A stretch of 64,000 nt of DNA from Shimia sp. (GCA_024224295.1 JAAENN010000118.1:1-64000); one strand, 5' to 3'; numbered from the stretch's first letter, positions 35,726-44,415 are shown. Notes: generated by a model not told the origin, from the sequence alone. Translations and numbers: made by a program.

Positions 35726-36346
35726 TTAGGCGACGTGGCGTTTAAACATGGTGCCAGCTTCTGGCTCTTTTGCTGCCGCTGGTGCGGCTTCCGCCTGCAT
35801 CGCGGCCAGGGCCATTGCCGCCTTTTTCTTGGCTTTCTTCTTGGCCTTTTTCTTTGCCCGACGGATCAGCTTGGCCTCTTCCGCTGCAATCGCTTCTGCC
35901 TGGATACGCGCCCAATCCTCATCATTGGTGGTTTCTGTAGTTTCTTCCGCTTTGGTATCTTCCGCGATTGGTTCGGCGACCTCTGCTTCGGCCCTTTCTT
36001 TTACGGGCTCAGGTTCGTCGGCTTCCGGCTCTGGTGTGGCCTTTGCTTGAGCTGGCTTCGAATCTTCGATGTCGTGCATCGCGGCCATCATCAGCTCAAG
36101 ACGTTTAGAAACCCCTTCCGCGCGCTGAGTCAGTGCCTCAAGTCGTTCGGTGGATTTACCGGCTGTGCCTTGTGCGGCTTTCAGCGTGCGGGTCATATCG
36201 TCCACTTGGGCAGACAAAACGGCCACCGCTCCGCCTACGCCTGATTCCAAATCATTGAATTTGGAAAGGCGGCGCGCCAGTACAAAACAATAGATGCCAG
36301 CCCCGAGGGCACCGGCTACTAACAAGATATCTGCAATCAAGTTCAT
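35726..36346 (-). CDS. membrane-anchored coiled-coil protein, polybasic, function unknown
   Basis: 206 residues. An N-terminal membrane helix (ADILLVAGALGAGIYCFVLA) is followed by a coiled coil with heptads (about 40-95, VDDMTRTLKAAQ to LMMAAMHDI), an acidic Glu/Pro/Ala stretch (about 96-145), then a Lys cluster RRAKKKAKKKAKKKAAM and an Ala-rich tail. The topology suggests that most of it is cytoplasmic. Position between fliL and motE places it in the motor operon. I do not recognise a named family with confidence. Confidence 0.6.
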   Translation of the reverse strand: MNLIADILLVAGALGAGIYCFVLARRLSKFNDLESGVGGAVAVLSAQVDDMTRTLKAAQGTAGKSTERLEALTQRAEGVSKRLELMMAAMHDIEDSKPAQAKATPEPEADEPEPVKERAEAEVAEPIAEDTKAEETTETTNDEDWARIQAEAIAAEEAKLIRRAKKKAKKKAKKKAAMALAAMQAEAAPAAAKEPEAGTMFKRHVA

Positions 36347-36357
36347 CTCGACACTCC

Positions 36358-36852
36358 TCAGTTCAACACGAATTCCATGACCAGAAGGTCGGAAACACGT
36401 TCAGGTCCGGTTACAATTTGTACGCGACGCAGCATTTGCGACCGCAGGGTCACCAACGCATCTGGCGATTCGATGTCTGACGTGTTCAGCGCGCGCAGAT
36501 AGCCGTTCAGCACATCCACAACACGCGGCAACACCCGCTCCACTTCTTCCTGATGGTCGCTGGGCACTTCCAATTGGGCGCGGAATCGCAGGTAGTCTGC
36601 GCCGCCACTGGAAGTCAGTGAAACAATAAGAGGGTCCATGCCGACGTAAGTCACGTCTGGCAGTGCTTCGATCTCTTCCGCTGGTGCCGATTCCTCGGCC
36701 ACATCAGCAGAATCATTTCCTAAAATCATGCCCGAATAGACGGCGTAGAATCCGCCGCCGCCACCAGCCAAAGCCAGTACGAGCCCAATGATTAAAGGGA
36801 GTTTTGACGCTTTTTTCGGTGCGTCTTCTGTCTCGACAGTTTCGTCAGTCAT
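36358..36852 (-). CDS. fliL: flagellar basal body-associated protein FliL
   Basis: Stator-associated membrane protein, 164 residues. Cytoplasmic N-terminus, one membrane helix (LPLIIGLVLALAGGGGGF), then a periplasmic FliL domain (VGMDPLIVSLTSSG, LRFRAQLEVPSDHQEEVERV, VVDVLNGYLRAL). I chose the ATG at 36852; a start at 36891 would add 13 residues. First gene of the ten-gene leftward operon, divergent from fliF. Confidence 0.88.
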   Translation of the reverse strand: MTDETVETEDAPKKASKLPLIIGLVLALAGGGGGFYAVYSGMILGNDSADVAEESAPAEEIEALPDVTYVGMDPLIVSLTSSGGADYLRFRAQLEVPSDHQEEVERVLPRVVDVLNGYLRALNTSDIESPDALVTLRSQMLRRVQIVTGPERVSDLLVMEFVLN

Positions 36853-36898
36853 CACAGGTTCCAAATTCTTTGTCCCTGCAACTTCAACCATACAGAAA

Positions 36899-36913
36899 CT
36901 AACCGATTATTAA
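36899..36913. promoter_or_regulatory. CtrA-like box (CTAA-N7-TTAA) between fliL and fliF
   Basis: One perfect TTAA half and one half with a single mismatch, spaced by 7 bases, in the 123-base divergent region that must hold the promoters of both large flagellar operons. Confidence 0.35.
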
Positions 36914-36975
36914 GTCTGTTGAGAGAAACAGTTCGTGACGGTCGTGCAGAAGGTGCGATCCCACGGAGAAGAAAC

Positions 36976-38625
36976 GTGCAACAATTTTTGAATATGTGGA
37001 CAGCAATGGACAGTCGGCGGAAGGTGATCGTCGTTTTGGCCACGATTGCGGTTTTTGCGACCGTACTGTCATTGGGGCGGGTCGCCACTAAACCAGGGAT
37101 GTCCCTTCTATATAGTGGTTTGGAAAGCGGCACTGCCGGCGAAGTCGTCACCGCTCTGGAGCAACGTGGCGCAATTTACGAAGTGCGCGGTGGTTCGATT
37201 TATGTGGCTTCAGGCTCACGTGATGAGCTGCGCATGACGCTCGCAAGCGAGGGTTTGCCTGCCAATACGACTCAGGGTTACGAGCTGCTCGATTCGCTGT
37301 CAGGGTTTGGCACCACCTCGCAAATGTTTGACGCTGCTTACTGGCGCGCAAAAGAAGGTGAGCTGGCCCGCACCATTGTGGTGAGTCCGCTGATCAGCCA
37401 AGCGCGTGTGCACATTGCCAACGCCTCTTCCAACCCTTTTCAACGGCATATCAAACCGTCTGCCTCCGTGACGATCACTACGCCCGCCGGGGATTTGCCA
37501 AACAAACATGCGCAAGCACTGCGTTTCCTTGTGGCCTCTGCGGTGTCCGGTCTCTCTCCAGAAGATGTTGCCATTATTGATGGTAGCGGCGGACTGGTTG
37601 GTGTTGCGGATGAAACCACCACTAAAGTGGGTGATAATAAGGAAGAAGAAACGCGCCTGGCCGTGCAGCGTATGCTGGAAGCGCGGGTTGGTCCGGGCAA
37701 TGCGGTTGTCGAAGTCAGTATTGAGACTGTGACCGAGACCGAATCTATCACTGAGCGGATTTTTGATCCTGCCAGCCGTGTGGCGATCAGCACCGAAACC
37801 GAAGAACGAAGCACCGATTCCCAAAACGCCTCCGGGCAGGTGACCGTGGCCTCCAACCTGCCGGACGGTGATGCGGCAGAAAACTCAGGCTCGACCAACC
37901 AAAACCGCGAAACCCGTGAGCGTATAAATTACGAAGTGTCAGAAACTCAGCGCGAGATTCTGCGTCAGCCCGGAGCCGTGAAGCGCATGACCGTGGCCGT
38001 GTTGGTGAATGGCACCCAAACTCAGAATGATTTGGGTGAGCCTGTTGTGACTCCACGCCCAGATGAAGAATTGGAAGCACTGCGCGAACTGGTGGCCTCA
38101 GCTGTGGGCTTTAACGAAGGTCGTGGCGATGTCATCACCCTGAAGTCGATGAATTTTCAGCCAGTCCTGCCGATGGGCACAACCGCCGATTCCTCGATGT
38201 TCAAAGGCATGGAACTTGACTTGATGTCGATTATTCAAACAGCGGTTCTGGCCGTTGTGGCTCTGGTGCTTGGCCTGTTTGTTGTGCGTCCACTTTTGGC
38301 TGGCAGCGGCGGCCGAGAGCTGAACGAATTGGGTGATTCCCCGATGCTGCCGGACTTTGGCGGCGAAGACGGTGATTTTCCCGCCATGGCACCGATGATG
38401 GGAGAGGTCGGCGGAGCTGAAATGGGCTTGCCAATGATGGGTGACATGGGAGGCGACGTTGGTGGCCTGCCCGACCTTGGTGGTGGCTTGCCCGCGCTGG
38501 GCGGGGATGGCGGCGGCATGTCGCAATCTGACGCCGCTGACCGTCTGCGCGGCCTGATCAGCGACCGTAAGGATGAAACTGTCGAAATTCTCCGTAACTG
38601 GCTCGATGATCGTGAGGAAGCCTGA
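36976..38625 (+). CDS. fliF: flagellar MS-ring protein FliF
   Basis: Builds the MS ring in the inner membrane, 549 residues from a GTG at 36976 (GGAG 7 bases upstream). An N-terminal membrane helix (VIVVLATIAVFATVLSL), ring-building motifs (MSLLYSGLESGTAGEVV, ARVHIANASSNPF), and a C-terminal membrane helix (about 435-455). The long Gly/Met-rich stretch after it (PMMGEVGGAEMGLPMMGDMG) is unusual. The C-terminal tail ends with LRGLISDRKDETVEILRNWL, the FliG-binding part. The fliG gene is not in the window. TGATG overlap with fliH. Confidence 0.95.
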   Translation: MQQFLNMWTAMDSRRKVIVVLATIAVFATVLSLGRVATKPGMSLLYSGLESGTAGEVVTALEQRGAIYEVRGGSIYVASGSRDELRMTLASEGLPANTTQGYELLDSLSGFGTTSQMFDAAYWRAKEGELARTIVVSPLISQARVHIANASSNPFQRHIKPSASVTITTPAGDLPNKHAQALRFLVASAVSGLSPEDVAIIDGSGGLVGVADETTTKVGDNKEEETRLAVQRMLEARVGPGNAVVEVSIETVTETESITERIFDPASRVAISTETEERSTDSQNASGQVTVASNLPDGDAAENSGSTNQNRETRERINYEVSETQREILRQPGAVKRMTVAVLVNGTQTQNDLGEPVVTPRPDEELEALRELVASAVGFNEGRGDVITLKSMNFQPVLPMGTTADSSMFKGMELDLMSIIQTAVLAVVALVLGLFVVRPLLAGSGGRELNELGDSPMLPDFGGEDGDFPAMAPMMGEVGGAEMGLPMMGDMGGDVGGLPDLGGGLPALGGDGGGMSQSDAADRLRGLISDRKDETVEILRNWLDDREEA

Positions 38626-39224
38626 TGTCGATTTCACATCTGTTTGAAGATTTTGGTGGAATCGCCGCCCCAGAACCGGAACCCATTGCTGCGCAGGAGG
38701 AGGGCAACGAGGATGAAATGCTCGAGTCCTTTGAGCAGGGCTACAAAGCCGGTTGGGATGACGCAATCAGCGCCAAGTCTGAGGAGCACGCCAGTGTCTC
38801 CGCCGCTCTGGCCGGTCGCCTTAACGATCTGTCTTTCACCTACCATGAGGCGCGCGAGGCGATTCTCGCTGATCTCGCCCCCACGGTGGAGAAAGCCATC
38901 ATGACTGTGCTGCCAGAGGTGGCCCGTCAGGCCGTTGGTGCATTGGCCGTGGAACAGCTGCACCAAATTGTGCGCGAAAACAGTGAAACCCCGGTGGTGT
39001 TGTCTACGGCGCCGGATTGCTACCAGCCGGTCATCGACGTCATGCCTGAAGACCAGAAATTTCCCGTCGAAGTGGTGCGCGACGAAAACCTGGCAGAAGG
39101 CCAGGTGCGTTTCGAATTTGCCCAACGCGAACGCCTGATTGATCTCAGCGAGGTTCTCGAAGCCGTCGCTGATGCAATGGCTGCGTTCACACATGAAACA
39201 CGCAAGGAGGCCCAGAATGGCTGA
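38625..39224 (+). CDS. fliH: flagellar export regulator FliH-like
   Basis: 199 residues, soluble. Acidic N-terminus with SHLFEDFGG, then EQGYKAGWDDAI (a GxxxG-like FliH region), and a helical C-terminal domain (LAPTVEKAIMTVLPEVARQAVG). FliH binds FliI and links it to the C-ring protein FliN; here fliN is the next gene while fliI is 17 kb away. The family diverges strongly, so the call leans on position and pattern. Confidence 0.8.
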   Translation: MSISHLFEDFGGIAAPEPEPIAAQEEGNEDEMLESFEQGYKAGWDDAISAKSEEHASVSAALAGRLNDLSFTYHEAREAILADLAPTVEKAIMTVLPEVARQAVGALAVEQLHQIVRENSETPVVLSTAPDCYQPVIDVMPEDQKFPVEVVRDENLAEGQVRFEFAQRERLIDLSEVLEAVADAMAAFTHETRKEAQNG

Positions 39225-39498
39225 TCCAACTCTTAAATCCGAATCCGGCAACCCGTTCACCTCTGTGCCTGTGGAGATCACGATCTCCGTGGGCAAGGCG
39301 CGCCCGCTCATTGGTGACCTGCTGAACATGAACGAAAATTCCGTTCTGCCGCTCGACAAGCGGGTTGATGATCCGGTGGAACTTTATGTGGGTGATAAGC
39401 TCATTGCCCGTGGCGAGCTTGAGGAAATGGAAGGCGGACAGGAAGGCCAACTGGCCGTGCGTCTAACCGAAGTGGCAGAGTTCGAAAGCGGCCTGTGA
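39217..39498 (+). CDS. fliN: flagellar switch protein FliN
   Basis: C-ring protein, 93 residues, a single SpoA-type beta domain. VPVEITISVGKARPLIGDLL, then VLPLDKRVDDPVELYVGDKLIARGEL is the FliN pattern. I chose the ATG at 39217, which has an AAGGAGG site and overlaps fliH by 8 bases. The switch partners fliG and fliM are absent from the window. Confidence 0.93.
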   Translation: MADPTLKSESGNPFTSVPVEITISVGKARPLIGDLLNMNENSVLPLDKRVDDPVELYVGDKLIARGELEEMEGGQEGQLAVRLTEVAEFESGL

Positions 39499-40235
39499 TG
39501 ATCCGCGCGGCTTTTCTTGCCGTCACTTTTTCCACCGTCTTTTTGTTTATGGCAGATCCCGCTTCGGCGCAGGATCTGTCCATCCCGATCACCGAAGACG
39601 GTTCGCTGACGGCACGCAGTATTCAAATCTTCCTCCTGATTACGGTCCTCAGCCTCGCGCCGGGTATCGCGATCATGGTTACTTGCTTCCCATTTATCGT
39701 GACGGTGCTCTCGATTCTGCGTCAGGCCATTGGTCTACAGCAGTCGCCGCCCAATATGATGATGGTCTCGCTGGCGATGTTTTTGACGTATTACGTCATG
39801 GAGCCGGTCTTCACCCAGGCTTGGACCACGGGAGTGGAGCCGCTGATGGCGGAACTGATCGACATCGAAACTGCTTTTGAGTTGACCACGGAACCCTTCC
39901 GTCAATTCATGGCGGCCCGTTTGGACCCGGACACCTACACCCATCTGGCGTCTTTACGTCCAGATACGGTCGACACGGCCCCTGGCCCTGACTCGCCCTT
40001 GTCGGTTTTGGTGCCCAGCTTCATGTTGTCTGAAATCGCTCGCGCCTTTCAGATTGGCTTCCTTATCTTCTTGCCGTTCCTGATCATCGACTTGGTCGTC
40101 GCCGCCGTGCTGATGTCCATGGGGATGATGATGGTTCCACCGGCAATTGTGTCTTTGCCGTTCAAACTGTCGTTCTTTGTGATCGCAGATGGGTGGAGCC
40201 TGATTGCCGGCAGTCTGGTGCGGAGCTACTTCTAA
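39498..40235 (+). CDS. fliP: flagellar export gate protein FliP
   Basis: Core of the export pore, 245 residues. Cleavable signal peptide (MIRAAFLAVTFSTVFLF, ending ASAQ), then the membrane region with IVTVLSILRQAIGLQQSPPN and the C-terminal MGMMMVPPAIVSLPFKL, both FliP hallmarks. The ATG at 39498 overlaps the fliN stop (TGATG). Last gene of the flagellar cluster in this window. Confidence 0.96.
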   Translation: MIRAAFLAVTFSTVFLFMADPASAQDLSIPITEDGSLTARSIQIFLLITVLSLAPGIAIMVTCFPFIVTVLSILRQAIGLQQSPPNMMMVSLAMFLTYYVMEPVFTQAWTTGVEPLMAELIDIETAFELTTEPFRQFMAARLDPDTYTHLASLRPDTVDTAPGPDSPLSVLVPSFMLSEIARAFQIGFLIFLPFLIIDLVVAAVLMSMGMMMVPPAIVSLPFKLSFFVIADGWSLIAGSLVRSYF

Positions 40236-40240
40236 CATCA

Positions 40241-40272
40241 CACGCGCCGCTTCCCTTTTGAGGCGGCGCGTG
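40241..40272 (+). terminator. hairpin after fliP
   Basis: A perfect 10-bp stem (CACGCGCCGC / GCGGCGCGTG) with a 12-base loop begins 6 bases after the fliP stop. No T-run follows, so termination would need help or the stem protects the mRNA end. Confidence 0.55.
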
Positions 40273-40324
40273 GCACACATCGGATGACTCAATCCGTTAG
40301 CGCAATTAGGCGCGGAGTAGCCCC

Positions 40325-41278
40325 ATGAATCTGAAAGCGACCCTGCTGGCCCTTCTGGCTTTTGCGATCTATTCGACGCATGACGTTGTGGTAAAATACC
40401 TCGGCGCGACCTTCTCGCCGTTTCAGATTGTGTTTTTTTCGTCGCTGTTCAGCTTTCCACTGATCACTCTGATGCTTGTGCGTGACCCCACCCACGGCAA
40501 CCTACGCCCCGTTCATCCTTGGTGGGTGGCTCTGCGTTCGCTTTGCGTGGTGATCTGTCCAACCGCTGCGTTCTATGCTTTTTCGGTTCTGCCATTGGCG
40601 CAGGTCTATGCGCTGCTTTTCTCTACCCCATTGTTGGTGACAGTTTTGGCAATTCCCGTTCTCGGCGAGAAGGTTGGCATATGGCGTATGATGGCTGTTC
40701 TAGTGGGCCTCTTGGGTGTGATGATAGTGGTTCGTCCTGGCGCAACCGAACTGAATTTTGGCCATCTCGCCGCGTTGGTCGCCGCGGGCACCGCCGCTTT
40801 GCAATCCGTTATTGTCCGCAAAATTGGTCAGGATGAGCGTCGTGTTGTTCTGATGCTATACCCGTTGTTGATAAGCGTGGCGGTGATGTCTGTGGCGATG
40901 GTGTTTGTCTATCAACCTGTTGCCGCGTCTCACTTGGCGGGGTTCGCCATCGTTGCCGTTTTTGGTTTTATCGCGACCTTGCTCATGGTCTCCGCCTACA
41001 CAATTGGCGAAGCGGCCTTGGTGGCGCCTATGCAGTATTCGCAAATCATCTGGGCCGTCTTTTTCGGCGTGCTGCTGTTTGACGAAACCCCAGATGCGCC
41101 AACACTGATCGGCGCAACGGTGATTGTCGCCAGCGGTCTCTTTATTATCGCCCGCGAAGCTATTGGCGGTACGTCTGAGCAAACTCCAGTTTTGCGCACC
41201 CGCTCCCGTGGTTTGTCCCCGGGCAGTTTCCGGGTGAGCCAAGCCTTGCGCCGTCCCGGGCGTGATGAGACGGTTTAA
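40325..41278 (+). CDS. DMT-superfamily (EamA) transporter
   Basis: Inner-membrane metabolite/drug transporter of 317 residues with about ten hydrophobic helices forming two EamA repeats (first MNLKATLLALLAFAIYSTHD, second from about residue 145). The short cytoplasmic tail is rich in Arg. The ribosome-binding site GGAG is 7 bases upstream. Substrate unknown. It stands alone between fliP and tRNA-Lys. Confidence 0.85.
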   Translation: MNLKATLLALLAFAIYSTHDVVVKYLGATFSPFQIVFFSSLFSFPLITLMLVRDPTHGNLRPVHPWWVALRSLCVVICPTAAFYAFSVLPLAQVYALLFSTPLLVTVLAIPVLGEKVGIWRMMAVLVGLLGVMIVVRPGATELNFGHLAALVAAGTAALQSVIVRKIGQDERRVVLMLYPLLISVAVMSVAMVFVYQPVAASHLAGFAIVAVFGFIATLLMVSAYTIGEAALVAPMQYSQIIWAVFFGVLLFDETPDAPTLIGATVIVASGLFIIAREAIGGTSEQTPVLRTRSRGLSPGSFRVSQALRRPGRDETV

Positions 41279-41328
41279 GTCGCGGCGCATCAGCCCGTCG
41301 AACACACATGTTTTGAGGGGGGCTAAAA

Positions 41329-41361
41329 CAACAAAACCCCGCCAGATGCGGGGTTTTGTTT
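41329..41361. terminator. bidirectional terminator between the DMT gene and tRNA-Lys
   Basis: AACAAAACCCCGC-cagat-GCGGGGTTTTGTTT, a 13-bp stem with T-runs on both strands. It serves the rightward DMT gene and the leftward tRNA gene. Confidence 0.88.
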
Positions 41362-41366
41362 GAAAG

Positions 41367-41442
41367 TGGTGAGCCGTGAAGGATTCGAACCTTCGACCCA
41401 CTGATTAAAAGTCAGTTGCTCTACCAACTGAGCTAACGGCCC
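41367..41442 (-). tRNA. tRNA-Lys (TTT anticodon)
   Basis: Read on the minus strand, the 7-bp acceptor stem GGGCCGT / ACGGCTC (one G-T pair), D arm TAGCTCAGTTGGTAGAGC, anticodon loop CTTTTAA with anticodon TTT, and T arm GGTTCGAATCC all fold correctly. The genome encodes the 3' CCA (41367-41369). Confidence 0.97.
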
Positions 41443-41547
41443 ACTCTCTGTGTTGGTGCGCGGTTACTATGCCGACAGAACGAGGGGGTCAACCCGATTC
41501 TCGAGAAAAATTTCGCGATACTGGAAAAGGCTGTTCAACGGGCGTAT

Positions 41548-42402
41548 ATGCGCCCAATGGATACACGTGTTGAAACCCGTTTGGCGTTCATGAAGATGCA
41601 TGGGCTGGGCAATGATTTTGTCGTTGTAGACGCGCGCGTGCGCGCCTTTGATTTGACCGATGGTCAAATCAAAGCGATTGCGCACCGGCAAAAAGGTGTG
41701 GGATTTGATCAGCTTGCGGTGATCACCTATGGCACAGAGGGCAGTAACGCAGACGCACATCTGACGTTTTATAATGCCGATGGCTCGACCTCCGCCGCTT
41801 GCGGCAACGCCACCCGCTGTATCGCGCGCCACTTGATGGATGAGTCGGGTGCTGAGTCGCTTACCTTGACCACAGATCGCGGCACTTTGTTTGCTGGAGA
41901 GGCCGGGAACGGTCTGGTGTCTGTGAACATGGGCCATCCGCAGCTTGCATGGCATGAAGTGCCACTTGCACATGACATGGACACACTTGAGCTACCGATC
42001 GATGGGGCCCCGACGGCCACAGGCATGGGCAACCCGCATTGCACCTTTTTTGTGGACGACGTGGACAGCGTGGATCTTGAGGCTTTTGGCGCCGCACATG
42101 AGCATCACCCGCTCTACCCCGAGCGCACCAATGTGCAGGTCGCACAGGTGATTGGCGAAAACCACATCCGCATGCGGGTGTGGGAGCGCGGTGTCGGCAC
42201 GACTCTCGCTTCCGGCTCTTCCAGCTGTGCCACCGCCGTGGCTGCATCACGTCGCGGCCTGACGGGCCGCGAGGTGCAGATCGATCTCGATGGCGGCACG
42301 CTTTGGATCAACTGGGCAGACGACGGTGTCTGGATGACCGGCGAAACCGAACATGTCATGTCCGGCCAGTTCACGGCCGCCTTTTTGGAGCGGCACAAAT
42401 GA
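41548..42402 (+). CDS. dapF: diaminopimelate epimerase
   Basis: Converts LL- to meso-diaminopimelate for lysine and peptidoglycan synthesis. 284 residues. N-terminal FMKMHGLGNDFVVVD, and the two catalytic cysteines at about residue 85 (AACGNATR) and 227 (SSSCATAV). The second motif reads GSSSCAT instead of the more common GSGxCA, a mild variation. The first ATG at 41548 has only a weak ribosome-binding site; 41557 is an alternative. ATGA overlap with mtaB. Confidence 0.95.
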   Translation: MRPMDTRVETRLAFMKMHGLGNDFVVVDARVRAFDLTDGQIKAIAHRQKGVGFDQLAVITYGTEGSNADAHLTFYNADGSTSAACGNATRCIARHLMDESGAESLTLTTDRGTLFAGEAGNGLVSVNMGHPQLAWHEVPLAHDMDTLELPIDGAPTATGMGNPHCTFFVDDVDSVDLEAFGAAHEHHPLYPERTNVQVAQVIGENHIRMRVWERGVGTTLASGSSSCATAVAASRRGLTGREVQIDLDGGTLWINWADDGVWMTGETEHVMSGQFTAAFLERHK

Positions 42403-43661
42403 CCGCTGCAGCGCCAAAGTTCACCACACTTGGCTGTCGCCTGAATTCTTATGAATCAGAGGCGATGAAAGACATGGCGCAATCCGCCGGTCTTGAGAAC
42501 GCCGTGATCGTGAACACCTGCGCGGTGACCGCAGAAGCCGTGCGCAAAAGCCGCCAAGAAATCCGCCGCCTGCGCCGCGACAACCCGGATGCGCAGATCA
42601 TTGTCACCGGCTGTGCCGCGCAGGTCGAGCCAGAGACGTTTGCCGCTATGGGCGAGGTCGACAAAGTCATCGGCAACACCGAAAAAATGAACCCGGCGAC
42701 TTGGCAGGGCATGGCCGCTGATTTCATTGGCGAGACCGAAAAGGTGCAGGTCGATGACATCATGTCGGTCACCGAAACCGCCGGTCATCTGATCGACGGT
42801 TTTGGCACCCGGTCACGAGCCTACGTGCAGGTGCAAAACGGCTGCGACCACCGGTGTACCTTCTGCATCATTCCTTACGGTCGCGGCAATTCCCGCTCGG
42901 TGCCGGCCGGTGTGGTGGTCGATCAGATCAAACGACTGGTGGACAAAGGCTTCAACGAAGTGGTGCTGACCGGCGTAGACCTCACCAGCTGGGGCGCGGA
43001 TCAACCGATGATGCCCAAACTGGGCGATCTGGTCATGCGCATCCTGAAATTGGTGCCGGATCTGCCACGCCTGCGGATCAGTTCGATTGACAGTATCGAG
43101 GTGGATGAAAACCTGATGCTGGCCATCGCCACCGAGCCGCGTTTGATGCCGCATCTGCATCTGAGCCTGCAGCACGGTGATGACCTGATTCTCAAACGCA
43201 TGGCCCGCCGCCACCTACGCGACGACGCTATCCAGTTCTGTGAAGAAGCCAAAAAACTGCGACCCGAGATGACTTTTGGCGCGGACATCATTGCCGGATT
43301 CCCCACCGAAACCGACGCGCATTTTGAGAACTCGCTGAAACTGGTGCAGGACTGCGACCTAACTTGGCTGCATGTCTTTCCCTATTCCAAACGCGAAGGC
43401 ACGCCCGCGGCCAAAATCCCCAGTCAAGTGAATGGCAAAGTCATCAAAGCCCGCGCCGCACAGCTGCGCGATGCCGGGGTGGTGCAGGTGGAAAAACATC
43501 TGGCGGCACAGCTTGGCAAGACCCATCATATCCTGATGGAAAACCCCAATATGGGCCGTACGGAACAGTTTACCGAAGTCACGTTTGATGCGCCTCAAAA
43601 GGAAGGGGCGATTGTGACCGCATCGATCTTAGAGGTGCGCGGGCCGCAACTGGTCGCATAA
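42399..43661 (+). CDS. mtaB: tRNA t6A37 methylthiotransferase MtaB
   Basis: Radical SAM enzyme that converts t6A37 to ms2t6A37 in ANN-decoding tRNAs. 420 residues. The N-terminal UPF0004 domain has three cysteines (TLGCRLN, VNTCAVT, VTGCAAQ), and the radical SAM triad is CDHRCTFC. QVQNGCDHRCTFCIIPYGRG and the TGVDLTSWG motif support MtaB over MiaB or RimO. The start at 42399 overlaps dapF; the longer open frame to 42180 is not used. The adjacent tRNA-Lys(TTT) is among its expected substrates. Confidence 0.93.
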   Translation: MTAAAPKFTTLGCRLNSYESEAMKDMAQSAGLENAVIVNTCAVTAEAVRKSRQEIRRLRRDNPDAQIIVTGCAAQVEPETFAAMGEVDKVIGNTEKMNPATWQGMAADFIGETEKVQVDDIMSVTETAGHLIDGFGTRSRAYVQVQNGCDHRCTFCIIPYGRGNSRSVPAGVVVDQIKRLVDKGFNEVVLTGVDLTSWGADQPMMPKLGDLVMRILKLVPDLPRLRISSIDSIEVDENLMLAIATEPRLMPHLHLSLQHGDDLILKRMARRHLRDDAIQFCEEAKKLRPEMTFGADIIAGFPTETDAHFENSLKLVQDCDLTWLHVFPYSKREGTPAAKIPSQVNGKVIKARAAQLRDAGVVQVEKHLAAQLGKTHHILMENPNMGRTEQFTEVTFDAPQKEGAIVTASILEVRGPQLVA

Positions 43662-43715
43662 GCGCATATGGGCACGCCCCAAACCCGCGAGAAATCTTTG
43701 GAAAGAGAAAACAAG

Positions 43716-44372
43716 ATGACTGAATTGCCCGTTCTCTATTCCTTTCGCCGCTGCCCTTATGCAATGCGTGCGCGTTTGGCGGTGGCGGTTTCCAGCGTGG
43801 CCGTCGAGTTGCGCGAGGTTTTATTGCGCGACAAGGCGCCTGCGTTTCTGGAGACCTCGCCAAGTGGCACAGTGCCATGCCTGAAAGCCGACGACCTTGT
43901 GATTGACGAAAGCCTGGACGTGATGATCTGGGCGCTGCAGCAAAAGGATCCGGAAGGCTGGCTGGACATGCCGGAACTGGGCCATGAGTTGATTGCTGAG
44001 GCGGATGGTCCTTTTAAGGCCGCGCTGGATCACACCAAATACCACACCCGTTACCCGGAGTTGGATCCTGAAGAGTCGCGGGCCAAAGCCATGGTGTTTC
44101 TGTCCAAGTTGGATCAGCAGATCGGTGACAACCCCTGGCTCTTTGGCGACACGACCAGCCTAGCCGATATGGCGATTCTGCCGTTTGTGCGCCAGTTCGC
44201 GTTTATCAACAAAGCCCGCTTCGATGCGGATGCGGGCTCCAACCTGTCCCGCTGGCTAGAGGCCTTCATTGTGTCCGACCGTTTCGCGGCGATCATGCCC
44301 AAACTGTCAATGTGGCGCGAAGCGGATGCGCCGCTACGCTTTGAACGTGCAATAGCGGTTGCCAATCCGTAG
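43716..44372 (+). CDS. glutathione S-transferase family protein (CPYA active site)
   Basis: 218 residues. Thioredoxin-fold N-terminus with a Cys active site (SFRRCPYAMRARLA) as in omega/GDAP-like or glutaredoxin-like GSTs, the cis-Pro GTVPCL, and the helical GST C-terminal domain with SLADMAILPF. Likely a thiol-transfer or deglutathionylation activity rather than classic conjugation. First of three codirectional genes GST / FMN-binding / GST. Confidence 0.82.
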   Translation: MTELPVLYSFRRCPYAMRARLAVAVSSVAVELREVLLRDKAPAFLETSPSGTVPCLKADDLVIDESLDVMIWALQQKDPEGWLDMPELGHELIAEADGPFKAALDHTKYHTRYPELDPEESRAKAMVFLSKLDQQIGDNPWLFGDTTSLADMAILPFVRQFAFINKARFDADAGSNLSRWLEAFIVSDRFAAIMPKLSMWREADAPLRFERAIAVANP

Positions 44373-44415
44373 TCGCCCCTGCACGATCGCGCCAAATCAG
44401 AGACGAGGCGCACAC

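Noticed and set aside
38634-39359. 241-codon minus-strand open frame across fliH and fliN
   Set aside because: Antisense to the fliF-fliH-fliN-fliP operon; no domain or ribosome-binding site.
40856-41401. 181-codon minus-strand frame beginning inside tRNA-Lys
   Set aside because: It starts in the tRNA gene and runs antisense to the DMT transporter.
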